Below, one piece after another: positions 52,547 through 60,653 of a DNA stretch of 64,000 bases; positions within the stretch are counted from its first letter, which is position 1, and each line of letters opens with the position of its first letter. This DNA comes from RGDT01 sp964630925. GTDB lineage: Bacteria > Planctomycetota > Planctomycetia > Gemmatales > Gemmataceae. The notes under the pieces were generated by a model that saw only the letters and a program-made list of their open reading frames with translations, searched no databases and was not told where the DNA came from. The position numbers and the translations under genes are program-made. The DNA lies in contig CAZVZK010000017.1 in assembly GCA_964630925.1 (NCBI GenBank), positions 1-64,000 of the forward strand, read 5' to 3'.

Positions 52547-52777
52547 TCAGACGGCCGTGGCGGTGCCGCGGACGGCATCCATCACCTCGCTCACGTCGGG
52601 CAGGCTGTCCCCCTTGCCGGTGACCTCCCGCCCGTCCACGAGGACGGTGAATTCGCCCTTGCCGCCGTTCACCAGCGACACGTTCATCCCGTTCTTCCTC
52701 AGCTCCGCCGCCACACGGGCGGCGTGGTCCTTGATGCCCCCTCACGACGGGCAGTGTCGGATCGTGACGTTCTTCAT
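52547..52777 (-). CDS. probable SelW/Rdx-family selenoprotein (in-frame UGA = Sec12)
   Basis: ATG 52777 (AAGGAG eight bases upstream) to TGA 52547; 77 codons, one of which is an in-frame TGA at 52744-52742 (codon 12). With Sec there, the product begins MKNVTIRHCPSU, so the UGA forms a C-x-x-U redox motif at residues 9-12. This is where SelW-type Rdx proteins carry CxxU or CxxC. The rest (helix DHAARVAAELRKNG, strands MNVSLVN and EFTVLVDGREV, then a helix PDVSEVMDAV) follows the Rdx thioredoxin-like order. Codons on both sides of the UGA have the genome's third-position bias. A SECIS-like hairpin lies just after the UGA. Rdx proteins are thiol oxidoreductases. It follows the sialate esterase by 84 bases on the same strand. 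The alternative is a Cys-to-stop mutation in a dead gene. Confidence 0.72.
52706..52724 (-). promoter_or_regulatory. bacterial SECIS-like hairpin
   Basis: On the mRNA strand a 7-bp perfect stem (CGCCGCC / GGCGGCG) with the 5-base loop CGTGT starts 17 bases after the UGA, placing the loop 24 bases after it. Known bacterial SECIS elements have a short apical loop with G in its first two positions, 16-37 bases downstream of UGA; this fits (G at loop position 2). Confidence 0.55.
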
Positions 52778-52861
52778 CGCGCACGCTCCTTCTCGTTTCG
52801 GGCCGCCCGGTGCGGGCCGCCCTCGGCGTTTGATGTGCATTCCGCGTGCCACTCGGCCGCG

Positions 52862-54208
52862 TCACCTCCCCGCCGGCATCCACCGGAACGGCGACGCCGG
52901 CAGGCCCTCCTTGTTGAACAGCGTCCCCTCCGCCAGGCTGCTGTACGCATACCGCACGCCCGCCGGCTTCGACAGCCCTTTCGCCGTCAGCACCACCTTG
53001 TCGCCCTCGATGGCCGCCTCCGCCGCGAACGCCTTGCCGGACTCGTCCAGCAGCTCGAAGCCGACGGGCTTGCCGTCCTTCGCCGCCAGCCCGCCGCCGA
53101 CGTGCTTGAACGTCAACGTCGCCTTGCCGCCGTCCGCCTTGAACGACTCGAACAGCGGCCCGCTGTACACGACCTTCTCGCCGTAGGCCAACGCCCGCGC
53201 CGCCAGCGCCAGCCGCGTCCCCGGCAGGTGCTTCTTCAGCGGGTGGATGCTCGCGTCGCCGTCGTTGATGACCGCCATCGCCGTGTTCTTGACGCTCAGG
53301 GCGTCCGTCTGCGCCTGGCGGATCGGGCCCCAGCCGGGCGAGCCTCCCTTGACCGGCGCGAGCTGCACGTACAGGAACGGGAAGTCGCCCTGCCCCCACG
53401 CGCCCCGCCACGACCGGATCAACGCCGGGAACAGCACCGTGTACTCGGGGGCGCGGCCCGCATCATTCTCACCCTGATACCAGATCACACCCTTCATCGC
53501 GTAGCCGCTCACCGGCTTGATGAGGTTGTCATACAGCGATCCCGTCTTGCGCACCGCCGCCTTGTCCTTGCCGGCCTGCCCCTCCATGATCGCCTTGCGG
53601 AACGGCGTCAGCGTCTCGTCCCCGGCGACGGCGTCCGCGGGCGTCCACAGCCGCGCCGACGTGCCGCCCACGCAGCGCACGATCAGCCCCACCGGCACCT
53701 TGAGGTGCTTCTGTAGGTCGCGTCCGAAGTAGTAGGCGCACGCCGAGAAGCCCGGCGCCGCCTTCGGCGAGCAGGTCACCCACGCGCCGCCGGCCTGGTT
53801 GACGCGCAGGAGCGGGAGGTCGGCTTTGTCGGCCTCCTTGTCGCCGTCCTCGGACTGCTTGAGCGTCCAGCGCATGTTCGACTGCCCGGAGCAGACCCAC
53901 ACCTCGCCGACGTACACGTCCTCGATCTTCACCTCCGTCTTGCCCTTCGCCGTCAACACGTAGGGCCCGCCGGCCTCCAACTTGTCCAGGCCGACACGCC
54001 ACACGCCGTCGGCGTCCGCCGTGGCGGTCTTCGACTGCTTGAGGAAGGTGACGGTGACCTCCTCGCCGGGCGCCGCCTTGCCCCAGACGGGCACGGCCAT
54101 GCCGCGTTGCAAAACCATGCCCTTGCCGAACACCGGCGCGAACGTCGGGGCCGCGTGCACCACGGCGGCGGCGAGGGGGATTGCGATCAGGGAGAGGAAG
54201 AGGCGCAT
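52862..54208 (-). CDS. sialate O-acetylesterase (SGNH hydrolase)
   Basis: 448 residues from ATG 54208 (GAGGG upstream). Signal peptide about 1-19 (LFLSLIAIPLAAAVVHA). Block I is VWVCSGQSNM with nucleophile Ser110. GGTSARLW and VIWYQGENDA supply the oxyanion Gly/Asn, and the C-terminal DASIHPLKK supplies the catalytic Asp/His. An N-terminal beta-sandwich (VFGKGMVLQRGMAVPVWGKA) is typical. The enzyme removes O-acetyl groups from sialic acids or other acetylated glycans in the periplasm or outside, releasing them for further breakdown. Such genes are widespread in polysaccharide-degrading planctomycetes. Confidence 0.9.
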   Translation of the reverse strand: MRLFLSLIAIPLAAAVVHAAPTFAPVFGKGMVLQRGMAVPVWGKAAPGEEVTVTFLKQSKTATADADGVWRVGLDKLEAGGPYVLTAKGKTEVKIEDVYVGEVWVCSGQSNMRWTLKQSEDGDKEADKADLPLLRVNQAGGAWVTCSPKAAPGFSACAYYFGRDLQKHLKVPVGLIVRCVGGTSARLWTPADAVAGDETLTPFRKAIMEGQAGKDKAAVRKTGSLYDNLIKPVSGYAMKGVIWYQGENDAGRAPEYTVLFPALIRSWRGAWGQGDFPFLYVQLAPVKGGSPGWGPIRQAQTDALSVKNTAMAVINDGDASIHPLKKHLPGTRLALAARALAYGEKVVYSGPLFESFKADGGKATLTFKHVGGGLAAKDGKPVGFELLDESGKAFAAEAAIEGDKVVLTAKGLSKPAGVRYAYSSLAEGTLFNKEGLPASPFRWMPAGR

Positions 54209-54257
54209 GCGAGGACCCTCGGGGATGACGGGTGTCACGGATTGTCATAGCGGCCGC

Positions 54258-54396
54258 AGCGGCTCTCAGGCGATCGGCGTCGCGTCAGCGGGCCGCGTCA
54301 GCGCCCCGAGTGGTGTCAGCGGCACTGGGTTTCTAGCTTGTGGATGCGCCACGTCAGTGAGGCGATGAGGCTGTGTGACTCAGGGCGCTGACACGC
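54258..54396. repeat. dispersed repeat, copy 2, with partial inverted copy
   Basis: 54258-54267 and 54290-54312 match 8900-8909 and 8918-8940 exactly. A diverged inverted copy (reverse strand CGTGTCAGCGCCCTGAGT) lies at about 54375-54395, so the unit here can fold on itself. The 284-base gap 54209-54522 contains only this and the operator-like site. Confidence 0.6.
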
Positions 54397-54428
54397 GATC
54401 GCTGCCGCTCCACTCGCGGCGGGCTCGA

Positions 54429-54456
54429 TAGAATCCCGTCACGATTCTACAGAATC
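54429..54456. promoter_or_regulatory. operator-like palindromes upstream of the GntR gene
   Basis: Three half-sites alternate in orientation: AGAATC (54430-54435), GATTCT (54443-54448) and AGAATC (54451-54456). The first two form a 7-7-7 palindrome (TAGAATC-7-GATTCTA, 54429-54449); the last two form a second with a 2-base centre. They lie 67-94 bases before the ATG of a GntR regulator, where auto-regulation operators usually are. Confidence 0.5.
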
Positions 54457-54522
54457 CCCTTGCCGGCCCCATCGTCGGGCTGATACCCTGAATCTATCGC
54501 CTCCCCACCGACGATCCCACCC

Positions 54523-55236
54523 ATGACCGGCCCCACCGAGGCGGCGCACGGGCTGCGCCGCCAGGCCATCACCGAATCCCTGCTCGCCGACGTGGTCCAC
54601 GGCCGACTCCGCGCCGGTGAGCACCTCGTCACGCAGCGGCTCGCCGACCGCTACGGCGTCAGCCACACCCCCATCCGCGAGGCGCTCATCTCGCTGGCCG
54701 GCCTCGGGCTCGTGCAGCTCCTGCCCAACCGCGGGGCCGTCGTCAAGGCGGTCACGCCGCGCGACGTGCGCGAGGTGTTGCAGGTGCGGCGGCTGCTGGA
54801 GTGCCAGGCGGCACGCAGCGCCTGCGGACGTATCCCGCTCGATGAATTGCACGCCCTCGCCGCCGAGCTGCGAGAGCTGATGGCGGGGCGCCCGACGCGG
54901 ATGCAGGCGTTCCTCGCCGTGGCGCGGCGGGTCGATTCGCGGCTACACGACCTGATCGCGTCGTGCTGCGGGAACGCATTCCTTGTCCAGGAGCTGGGGC
55001 GGCTGACGATGCTGTTCCGGTCGTTCCGCGATCTGTCCTACGTCCACCACGAGGCGCACAATGAGGTGGAGCGCCTGCGTGAGGAGGCGTCCGAGCACCT
55101 CGCCATCGTCGAGGCGTTGCTCGCCAATTCGCCGAAAGAAGCCGGCCGGGCGATGGCCCGGCACATCCGCTCCGGCATCCGCACCTGGAGCCGGGCCGCC
55201 CTCGCCACACTGACGACCCCCGGAGGCGCCGCATGA
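54523..55236 (+). CDS. GntR-family regulator, FadR/FCD subfamily
   Basis: 237 residues. The winged helix-turn-helix (about 14-80) includes GEHLVTQRLADRYGVSHTPI then REALISLAGLGLV, followed by LLPNRGAVVKAV, a textbook GntR start. The all-helical FCD ligand domain follows, with its metal-binding Asp/His pattern: RVDSRLHDLIASCCGN, EASEHLAIVEAL and MARHIRSG. Ligands of FCD regulators are usually small organic acids or sugar acids. The stop overlaps the start of the DUF1549/1553 gene by 4 bases (ATGA), so regulator and enzyme gene are translationally coupled. It likely controls this operon through the upstream palindromes. Confidence 0.92.
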   Translation: MTGPTEAAHGLRRQAITESLLADVVHGRLRAGEHLVTQRLADRYGVSHTPIREALISLAGLGLVQLLPNRGAVVKAVTPRDVREVLQVRRLLECQAARSACGRIPLDELHALAAELRELMAGRPTRMQAFLAVARRVDSRLHDLIASCCGNAFLVQELGRLTMLFRSFRDLSYVHHEAHNEVERLREEASEHLAIVEALLANSPKEAGRAMARHIRSGIRTWSRAALATLTTPGGAA

Positions 55237-58200
55237 CCGCAAGACTCCTTCTCCTCGCGTTGATCGCGGCCCCCGCCGTCCAGGCCGCGCCGAAGCTGGC
55301 GTTCAACCGCGACATCCGCCCGATCCTGGCGGAGAACTGCTTCGCCTGCCACGGCCCCGACAAGGCGGCACGAAAGGCGAACCTGCGTCTCGACATCCGC
55401 GAGGACGCCCTGAAGGCGAAGGCGTTCGTCCCCGGCAAGCCGTCCGAGAGCGACATCATCGACCGCATCAACCGCAAGGAGAAGGGCAAGATCATGCCCC
55501 CGCCGCGGTCGCACAAGGTGCTGACCGACAAGCAGAAGCAGACGCTCGCCCGGTGGGTGGCCGAGGGCGCGGAATACGAGGCGCACTGGGCGTTCATCAC
55601 CCCCAGGCGTCCGGCGCAGCCGGACGTGAAGGACAACGCCTGGGTGCGCAACCCCATCGACCGCTTCATCCTGGCCGAGCTGGAGAAGAACGGGTTCACG
55701 CCCGCCGTCGAGGCGGACAGACGCACGCTGGCGCGGCGTGTGGCGCTCGACCTGACCGGCCTGCCCCCGTCGGCGGACCTGGTGGAGGCGTTCGTGAACG
55801 ACACGCGGGCCGACGCCTACGAGCGTCTGGTCGATACGCTGCTGGCGTCGCCCTTGTGGGGAGAGCACCGCGGGCGCTACTGGCTGGACGCGGCGCGGTT
55901 CGCGGACACACACGGCATCCACTTCGACAATTACCGCGAGATCTGGGCCTACCGCGACTGGGTCATCCGCGCGTTCAACCGGAACCAGCGTTTCGACCAG
56001 TTCACCATCGAGCAGCTCGCGGGCGACCTGCTGCCGAAGCCCTCGTTGGAGCAGCTCGTGGCGACGGGGTTCAACCGCTGCAACATCACGACGAACGAGG
56101 GCGGGGTGATCCCGGAGGAGTACGAGGTCCTGTACACGCGCGACCGGACGGAGACGGCGTCGCAGGTGTTCATGGGCCTGACGACGGGCTGCGCCGTGTG
56201 CCACGACCACAAGTTCGACCCGCTGACGCAGCGCGAGTTCTACCGGATGGCGGCGTTCTTCAACAACACGACGCAGAGGGCGATGGACGGCAACGTCCAC
56301 AACACCCCGCCGATCATCACTGTGCCGCAGGCCGAGGACCTCGCCCGCGCGGACGTGATCAAGGCCGAGCTGGCCGGAGTGCGCAAGCTGATGGAGGGCC
56401 GCAAGGCGGCGGCGCGGGCCGGCTTCGCCAAGTGGGAGGCGGGCCTGAAGCCGGAGATGGTGGGCGGTAAGCCGACGGCGGAGGGGCTGGTGTTCCACGC
56501 CCCGTTCGACGAGGGCAAGGACGCGCGGGTCAAGATCAGCGTGGGCGGCAAGACGCGCACGGTGGGCGTGACGGCGGCCAACTGGACGGACGGCAAGACG
56601 GGCAAGGCGCTGGACATCGGCCCGACGACGAACCTGGCGGTCAAGGACGCCGGCGACCTCAACCACCCCAATGGGTTCTCGTACGGCGCCTGGGTGAAGT
56701 TGGGGCCGGGGGCGACGGGCGGGGCGCTGTTCTCGCGGATGGACGACGCCAACGACTACCGGGGCTGGGACCTGTGGCTGGAGGGCGGCAAGGTCGGCGC
56801 CCACATCGTCAACAAGTGGCCGACGGACGCCGTCAAGGTGGTCGCCACCACACCCCTGAAGCAGGGCAAGTGGCACCACGTCTTCGTGACGTATGACGGC
56901 TCGGGCAAGGCGGACGGGTTGCAGATCTACATCGACGGCGAGAGGCAGAAGGGGCGCGACGTCCAGGCCGACAATCTCAAGGGGACGACGCGGACGACGG
57001 TGCCGTTCAAGCTGGCGCAGCGGAACAACACGGGGCGTGTGAACAGCTTCGCCCTGCAGGACCTGCGGATCTACGGGCGGGCGCTCTCCGGGCTGGAGGT
57101 GAACCAGCTGGCGGGAGGCGGGCGGATCGGGACGATCGCGGCGAAGCCGGCGGCGAAGCGCACGCCTGGGGAGAAGGACGAGCTGTTCAGCTACTACCTG
57201 GGGACGCAGGACGAGGAGTACCGCAAGGCCGCGGCGCGTGCGGCCGAGCTGTCGGCGGAGGAGTCGGGGCTGAGGAGCCGTGGCACCATCGCCCACATCA
57301 GCGTCGAGAAGGCCGAGAAGGCGATGGCGTACATCCTGTTCCGGGGCGACTACGACAAGAAGCGCGACAAGGTCGATCCGGGGACGCCGGCGGTGCTGCC
57401 GCCGATGTCCAGGGAGCTGCCGACGAACCGGCTGGGCTTCGCGACGTGGCTGGTGAGCGACGAGCACCCGCTGACGGCGCGTGTGACGGTGAACCGGTTC
57501 TGGCAGGAGCTGTTCGGGACGGGCATCGTGCGGACGGCGGAGGACTTCGGGATCTCGGGCGAGTCGCCCTCACACCCGGACCTGCTGGACTGGCTGGCCG
57601 TCGAATTCCGCGAGTCGGGCTGGGACGTGAAGCGGATGTACAAGCTGATGGTCATGTCGTCGGCGTACCGGCAGGCGGCGTACCAGGACGCGTTCAAGCG
57701 TGAGAAGGACCCGGCGAACCGGCTCATCTCCCGTGGGCCCCGGTTCCGCATGGACGCCGAGATGGTGCGTGACCACGCCCTGGCGTCGAGCGGGCTGCTG
57801 ATCCACCGGTTCGGGGGTGCGAGCGTGAAGCCGTACCAGCCGGACGGCGTGTGGGAGGCGGTGGCGATGATCGGGTCGAACACGCGGGACTACCGGCGTG
57901 ACACGGGGGAGAAGCTGTACCGGCGGAGCATGTACACGTTCTGGAAGCGGAGCGCGCCCCCGGCATCGATGGAGATCTTCAACGCGCCCAACCGGGAGAC
58001 GTGCGCGGTGCGGCGCGAGCGCACCAACACGCCGACCCAGGCGCTGGTGACGCTGAACGACCCGCAATTCGTGGAGGCGGCCCGCGTGCTCGCCGAGAAG
58101 ACTCTCACCGACGGCGGGAAGACGGACGACGAGCGGATCGACTACATCACGTTGCGGCTGATCGCGCGGACGCTGAACGCCGAGGAGCGGCCGGTGGTGC

Positions 58201-58373
58201 GTGAGATGCTGTCCGAGCTGGTGGCGGACTTCAAGGGCCAGGCGGACCGGGCGAAGAAGCTGATCATGACGGGCGAGTCGCGTCCGTCCCCGGCGATGGA
58301 GCCGACGACGCTGGCGGCGTGGACGATGCTGGCGAACGCGCTGATGAACCTGGACGAGGTCCTGAACAAGTAA
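55233..58373 (+). CDS. PSCyt1-DUF1549-LamG-DUF1553 exported protein
   Basis: 1046 residues from ATG 55233 (GGAGG seven bases upstream). Signal peptide (LLLLALIAAPAVQA), then a planctomycete cytochrome-c domain with CFACH (36-40). DUF1549 (about 120-340, NPIDRFILAELEKNG ... RYWLDAARFADTHG) follows, then a concanavalin/LamG-like insert (about 410-640, GFSYGAWVKLGPG, WHHVFVTYDGSG). DUF1553 ends the protein (about 720-1010, NRLGFATWLVSDEHPLTA, VNRFWQELFGTGIV). This family is a planctomycete hallmark and is thought to support polysaccharide oxidation or breakdown together with DUF1501. The DUF1501 partner follows after 179 bases, with a large inverted repeat between them. Confidence 0.93.
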   Translation: MTARLLLLALIAAPAVQAAPKLAFNRDIRPILAENCFACHGPDKAARKANLRLDIREDALKAKAFVPGKPSESDIIDRINRKEKGKIMPPPRSHKVLTDKQKQTLARWVAEGAEYEAHWAFITPRRPAQPDVKDNAWVRNPIDRFILAELEKNGFTPAVEADRRTLARRVALDLTGLPPSADLVEAFVNDTRADAYERLVDTLLASPLWGEHRGRYWLDAARFADTHGIHFDNYREIWAYRDWVIRAFNRNQRFDQFTIEQLAGDLLPKPSLEQLVATGFNRCNITTNEGGVIPEEYEVLYTRDRTETASQVFMGLTTGCAVCHDHKFDPLTQREFYRMAAFFNNTTQRAMDGNVHNTPPIITVPQAEDLARADVIKAELAGVRKLMEGRKAAARAGFAKWEAGLKPEMVGGKPTAEGLVFHAPFDEGKDARVKISVGGKTRTVGVTAANWTDGKTGKALDIGPTTNLAVKDAGDLNHPNGFSYGAWVKLGPGATGGALFSRMDDANDYRGWDLWLEGGKVGAHIVNKWPTDAVKVVATTPLKQGKWHHVFVTYDGSGKADGLQIYIDGERQKGRDVQADNLKGTTRTTVPFKLAQRNNTGRVNSFALQDLRIYGRALSGLEVNQLAGGGRIGTIAAKPAAKRTPGEKDELFSYYLGTQDEEYRKAAARAAELSAEESGLRSRGTIAHISVEKAEKAMAYILFRGDYDKKRDKVDPGTPAVLPPMSRELPTNRLGFATWLVSDEHPLTARVTVNRFWQELFGTGIVRTAEDFGISGESPSHPDLLDWLAVEFRESGWDVKRMYKLMVMSSAYRQAAYQDAFKREKDPANRLISRGPRFRMDAEMVRDHALASSGLLIHRFGGASVKPYQPDGVWEAVAMIGSNTRDYRRDTGEKLYRRSMYTFWKRSAPPASMEIFNAPNRETCAVRRERTNTPTQALVTLNDPQFVEAARVLAEKTLTDGGKTDDERIDYITLRLIARTLNAEERPVVREMLSELVADFKGQADRAKKLIMTGESRPSPAMEPTTLAAWTMLANALMNLDEVLNK

Positions 58374-58387
58374 AGCCAAGCAGAGTT

Positions 58388-58527
58388 ATACCACGAAATA
58401 CACGGAAGACACGAAAGGAAGACAAAGAAGCAAAACAGGTATCAAGCAAGAAGGCGGCACCCGTCCTCTCCTGCCTCCCTTGCCTGTCTTTGTCTTCCTT
58501 TCGTGTCTTCCGTGTATTTCGTGGTAT
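58388..58527. repeat. inverted-repeat element with 41-bp perfect arms
   Basis: Arms 58388-58428 and 58487-58527 are exact reverse complements (ATACCACGAAATACACGG...), with CAGAG/CTCTG extending them. The loop is 58 bases. The arms are much AT-richer than the genome. The element begins 15 bases after the DUF1553 stop and ends 25 bases before the DUF1501 start. Arms of this CACGAAATACACG type are common in planctomycete and verrucomicrobial intergenic regions. It may be a non-autonomous mobile element, and it could also act as an intercistronic RNA hairpin. Confidence 0.9.
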
Positions 58528-58552
58528 GCTCTGTTCTTCGAGGTATCCCACG

Positions 58553-59986
58553 ATGAACGACTTCCTGACGAACCTGACGCGGCGGCAGTTCTTCGGCGCG
58601 GGCGTGTCCAGCGCCGTCGGGTGGGCGGCGCTGCAGTCGCTCCAGGCCGCCGACGCCACCAAGGTGAAACTCCCCGGCATCGCCCACTTCGCGCCCAAGG
58701 CGGAGCATGTGATCTACCTGCACATGGTCGGCGGGCCGCCGCAGATGGACCTGTTCGATTACAAGCCCCAGATGGCGAAGGAGTACGGCAAGGAGCTGCC
58801 GGAGACCATCCGCAAGGGTCAGCGTCTGACGACGATGACCAGCGGGCAGGGGAAGTTCCCCGTCGCGCCGTCGATGTACAAGTTCTCGCAGGCCGGCAAG
58901 TGCGGCATGTGGATGAGCGAGCTGTGGAAGTACCTGCCGAAGGTGGCCGACGAGATGTGCTTCGTGCGGTCGATGCACACCGAGGCGATCAACCACGAGC
59001 CGGCCATCACCAACATCCAGACCGGCAACCAGGTGACGGGCAGGCCGTGCCTGGGGGCGTGGATGAGCTACGGGCTCGGTGCGCTCAACAAGAACCTGCC
59101 GACGTTCGTCGTGATGGTGGCGAAGCCGACGAATACGGAGCAGGTGCAGGCCATCTCGGCGCGGCTCTGGCAGTCGGGGTATCTGCCCGGCGAGCACGCG
59201 GCGGTGCCGTTCAGGGCGGCGGGCGACCCGATCCTGTACATCAACAACCCGGACGGGGTGACGCAGGCGACACGGCGTAAGACGCTCGACGGGCTGAAGA
59301 AGCTGAACGAGATCAACTTCAAGCTGGTGGGCGACCCGGAGACGCACACGCGCATCGCGCAGTACGAGATGGCGTACCGCATGCAGACGGCGGTGCCCGA
59401 GCTGGTCGATCTGTCGAAGGAGCCGAAATCGACGTTCGACCTGTACGGCGACGCGGCCAAGAGGCCGGGCACGTTCACGAACGTGGCGCTGACGGCGCGG
59501 CGTCTGGTGGAGAAGGGCGTGCGCTTCGTGCAGGTGTACCTGAACAACTGGGACACGCACGGCAACGTGGCGGGCCGGCTGCCGTCGCAGGTGAAGGACG
59601 TGGACCAGGCGTGCTACGGGCTGATCACGGACCTGAAGCGCAAGGGGATGCTGGACAAGACGCTCATCATCTGGGGCGGCGAGTTCGGGCGGACGATCTA
59701 CTCGCAGGGCGGGCTGTCGAAGGCGAACTACGGGCGTGACCACCACCCACGCTGCTTCACGATGTGGATGTGCGGCGGCGGGATGAAGGGCGGGACGATC
59801 TACGGCGAGACGGACGATTACAGCTACAACATCGTGAAGGACCCGGTCCACATCCGCGACTGGCACGCGACGATCCTGCACCTGATGGGCTTCGACCACA
59901 CGCGGTTCAGCTACCGGTACCAGGGGCTGGACCAGCGTCTGACGGGCGTGGAGAAGGCGGAGGTCATCAAGGAGCTGCTGGCTTGA
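58553..59986 (+). CDS. DUF1501 (sulfatase-like) Tat-exported protein 2
   Basis: 477 residues from ATG 58553. Twin-arginine signal (LTRRQFFGAGVSSAVGW). The core blocks are VIYLHMVGGPPQMDLFDYKP, CFVRSMHTEAINHEPA, LNNWDTHGN, LIIWGGEFGRT, GRDHHPRCFTMWM and HATILHLMGFDH. It is the expected partner of the DUF1549/1553 protein, exported folded through Tat. Its final 47 bases are repeated at 60585-60631 behind the next two genes. Confidence 0.93.
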   Translation: MNDFLTNLTRRQFFGAGVSSAVGWAALQSLQAADATKVKLPGIAHFAPKAEHVIYLHMVGGPPQMDLFDYKPQMAKEYGKELPETIRKGQRLTTMTSGQGKFPVAPSMYKFSQAGKCGMWMSELWKYLPKVADEMCFVRSMHTEAINHEPAITNIQTGNQVTGRPCLGAWMSYGLGALNKNLPTFVVMVAKPTNTEQVQAISARLWQSGYLPGEHAAVPFRAAGDPILYINNPDGVTQATRRKTLDGLKKLNEINFKLVGDPETHTRIAQYEMAYRMQTAVPELVDLSKEPKSTFDLYGDAAKRPGTFTNVALTARRLVEKGVRFVQVYLNNWDTHGNVAGRLPSQVKDVDQACYGLITDLKRKGMLDKTLIIWGGEFGRTIYSQGGLSKANYGRDHHPRCFTMWMCGGGMKGGTIYGETDDYSYNIVKDPVHIRDWHATILHLMGFDHTRFSYRYQGLDQRLTGVEKAEVIKELLA

Positions 59987-60039
59987 CAGGGCTTCGAGCG
60001 GGCGGGTAGTCTGAACAGGCCCGGCCGGGGGACGCCGCC

Positions 60040-60273
60040 ATGCAGGTCACGATGAAGGGTCTCGGCATCGATCGATTGAGCGTGAGCGAGCGTCTCGCCC
60101 TGCTGGGCGAGATCTGGGACAGCGTATCGGCGGACGTGCAGGCGTCGGCGATCTCCGACGAGCTGAAGGCGGAGCTGGAGCGGCGTCTGGCGAAGGCCGA
60201 TGCCTACCCCGAGACTTTGGTGCCCTGGGAGGAGGTCGAGGCCAGGGCGTTGGCGAGGGTGAGGGTCGGATGA
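60040..60273 (+). CDS. addiction-module antitoxin-like protein (RelB-like, TIGR02574 type)
   Basis: 77 residues. LSVSERLALLGEIWDSV, ELKAELERRLAKADAYPE and VPWEEVEARAL are the three conserved blocks of the 'putative addiction module component' family, normally the antitoxin paired with ParE/RelE toxins. Here the partner that overlaps its stop by 4 bases is not a recognisable ParE. The protein is cytoplasmic and likely neutralises that partner. The pair lies precisely between the two copies of the DUF1501 3' end. Confidence 0.85.
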   Translation: MQVTMKGLGIDRLSVSERLALLGEIWDSVSADVQASAISDELKAELERRLAKADAYPETLVPWEEVEARALARVRVG

Positions 60274-60587
60274 TCTGCTCTCTCCAGCAGGCCCGGCAGG
60301 CGTTCGCCTCTGCCGGGCTATTCGTCCGTCGCTCGCCAGGCGGCCTGATGGTCGGCTCGGGGACCGAACGGGTCGAGCACGACATCGTAATAGTCCACGA
60401 CCCGGTGACACTCGGCCGTGACGGCGAAGACTGGGCCGCCGTGTTCCCCGATCAGTGCCGTCGGATGGTTGTCAGGAGGCCATCTTTGGGGGAGCTATCG
60501 CGGCTCGTCCTCGCGGCATATGAACGCCGCCGTACGACGGGGCAGGGACTGGCGGAGGCGGTGCGTGGGCTACAGGCCGCCGCTTGA
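60270..60587 (+). CDS. unknown partner of the antitoxin-like gene (toxin candidate)
   Basis: 105 residues from ATG 60270, overlapping the antitoxin stop (ATGA). No known toxin fold is recognised; ParE/RelE residues are absent. Notable segments: RRSPGGLMVGSG, a mixed strand region HDIVIVHDPVTLG and a basic C-terminus (RRPSLGELSRLVLAAYERRR). Its TGA stop (60585-60587) is made of the first three bases of the repeated DUF1501 tail, so the insertion junction defines this gene's end. Confidence 0.65.
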   Translation: MICSLQQARQAFASAGLFVRRSPGGLMVGSGTERVEHDIVIVHDPVTLGRDGEDWAAVFPDQCRRMVVRRPSLGELSRLVLAAYERRRTTGQGLAEAVRGLQAAA

Positions 60588-60631
60588 CGGGCGTGGAGAA
60601 GGCGGAGGTCATCAAGGAGTTGCTGGCGTGA
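60585..60631 (+). repeat. orphan copy of the DUF1501 gene 3' end (47 bp)
   Basis: Matches 59940-59986 at 45 of 47 positions, in frame to a TGA stop (LTGVEKAEVIKELLA). The period is 645 bases. The copy has no upstream gene half. The segment between the two copies holds only the antitoxin-like pair. Confidence 0.9.
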
Positions 60632-60653
60632 GGCGGCCTGGTGAGTATCGAAG

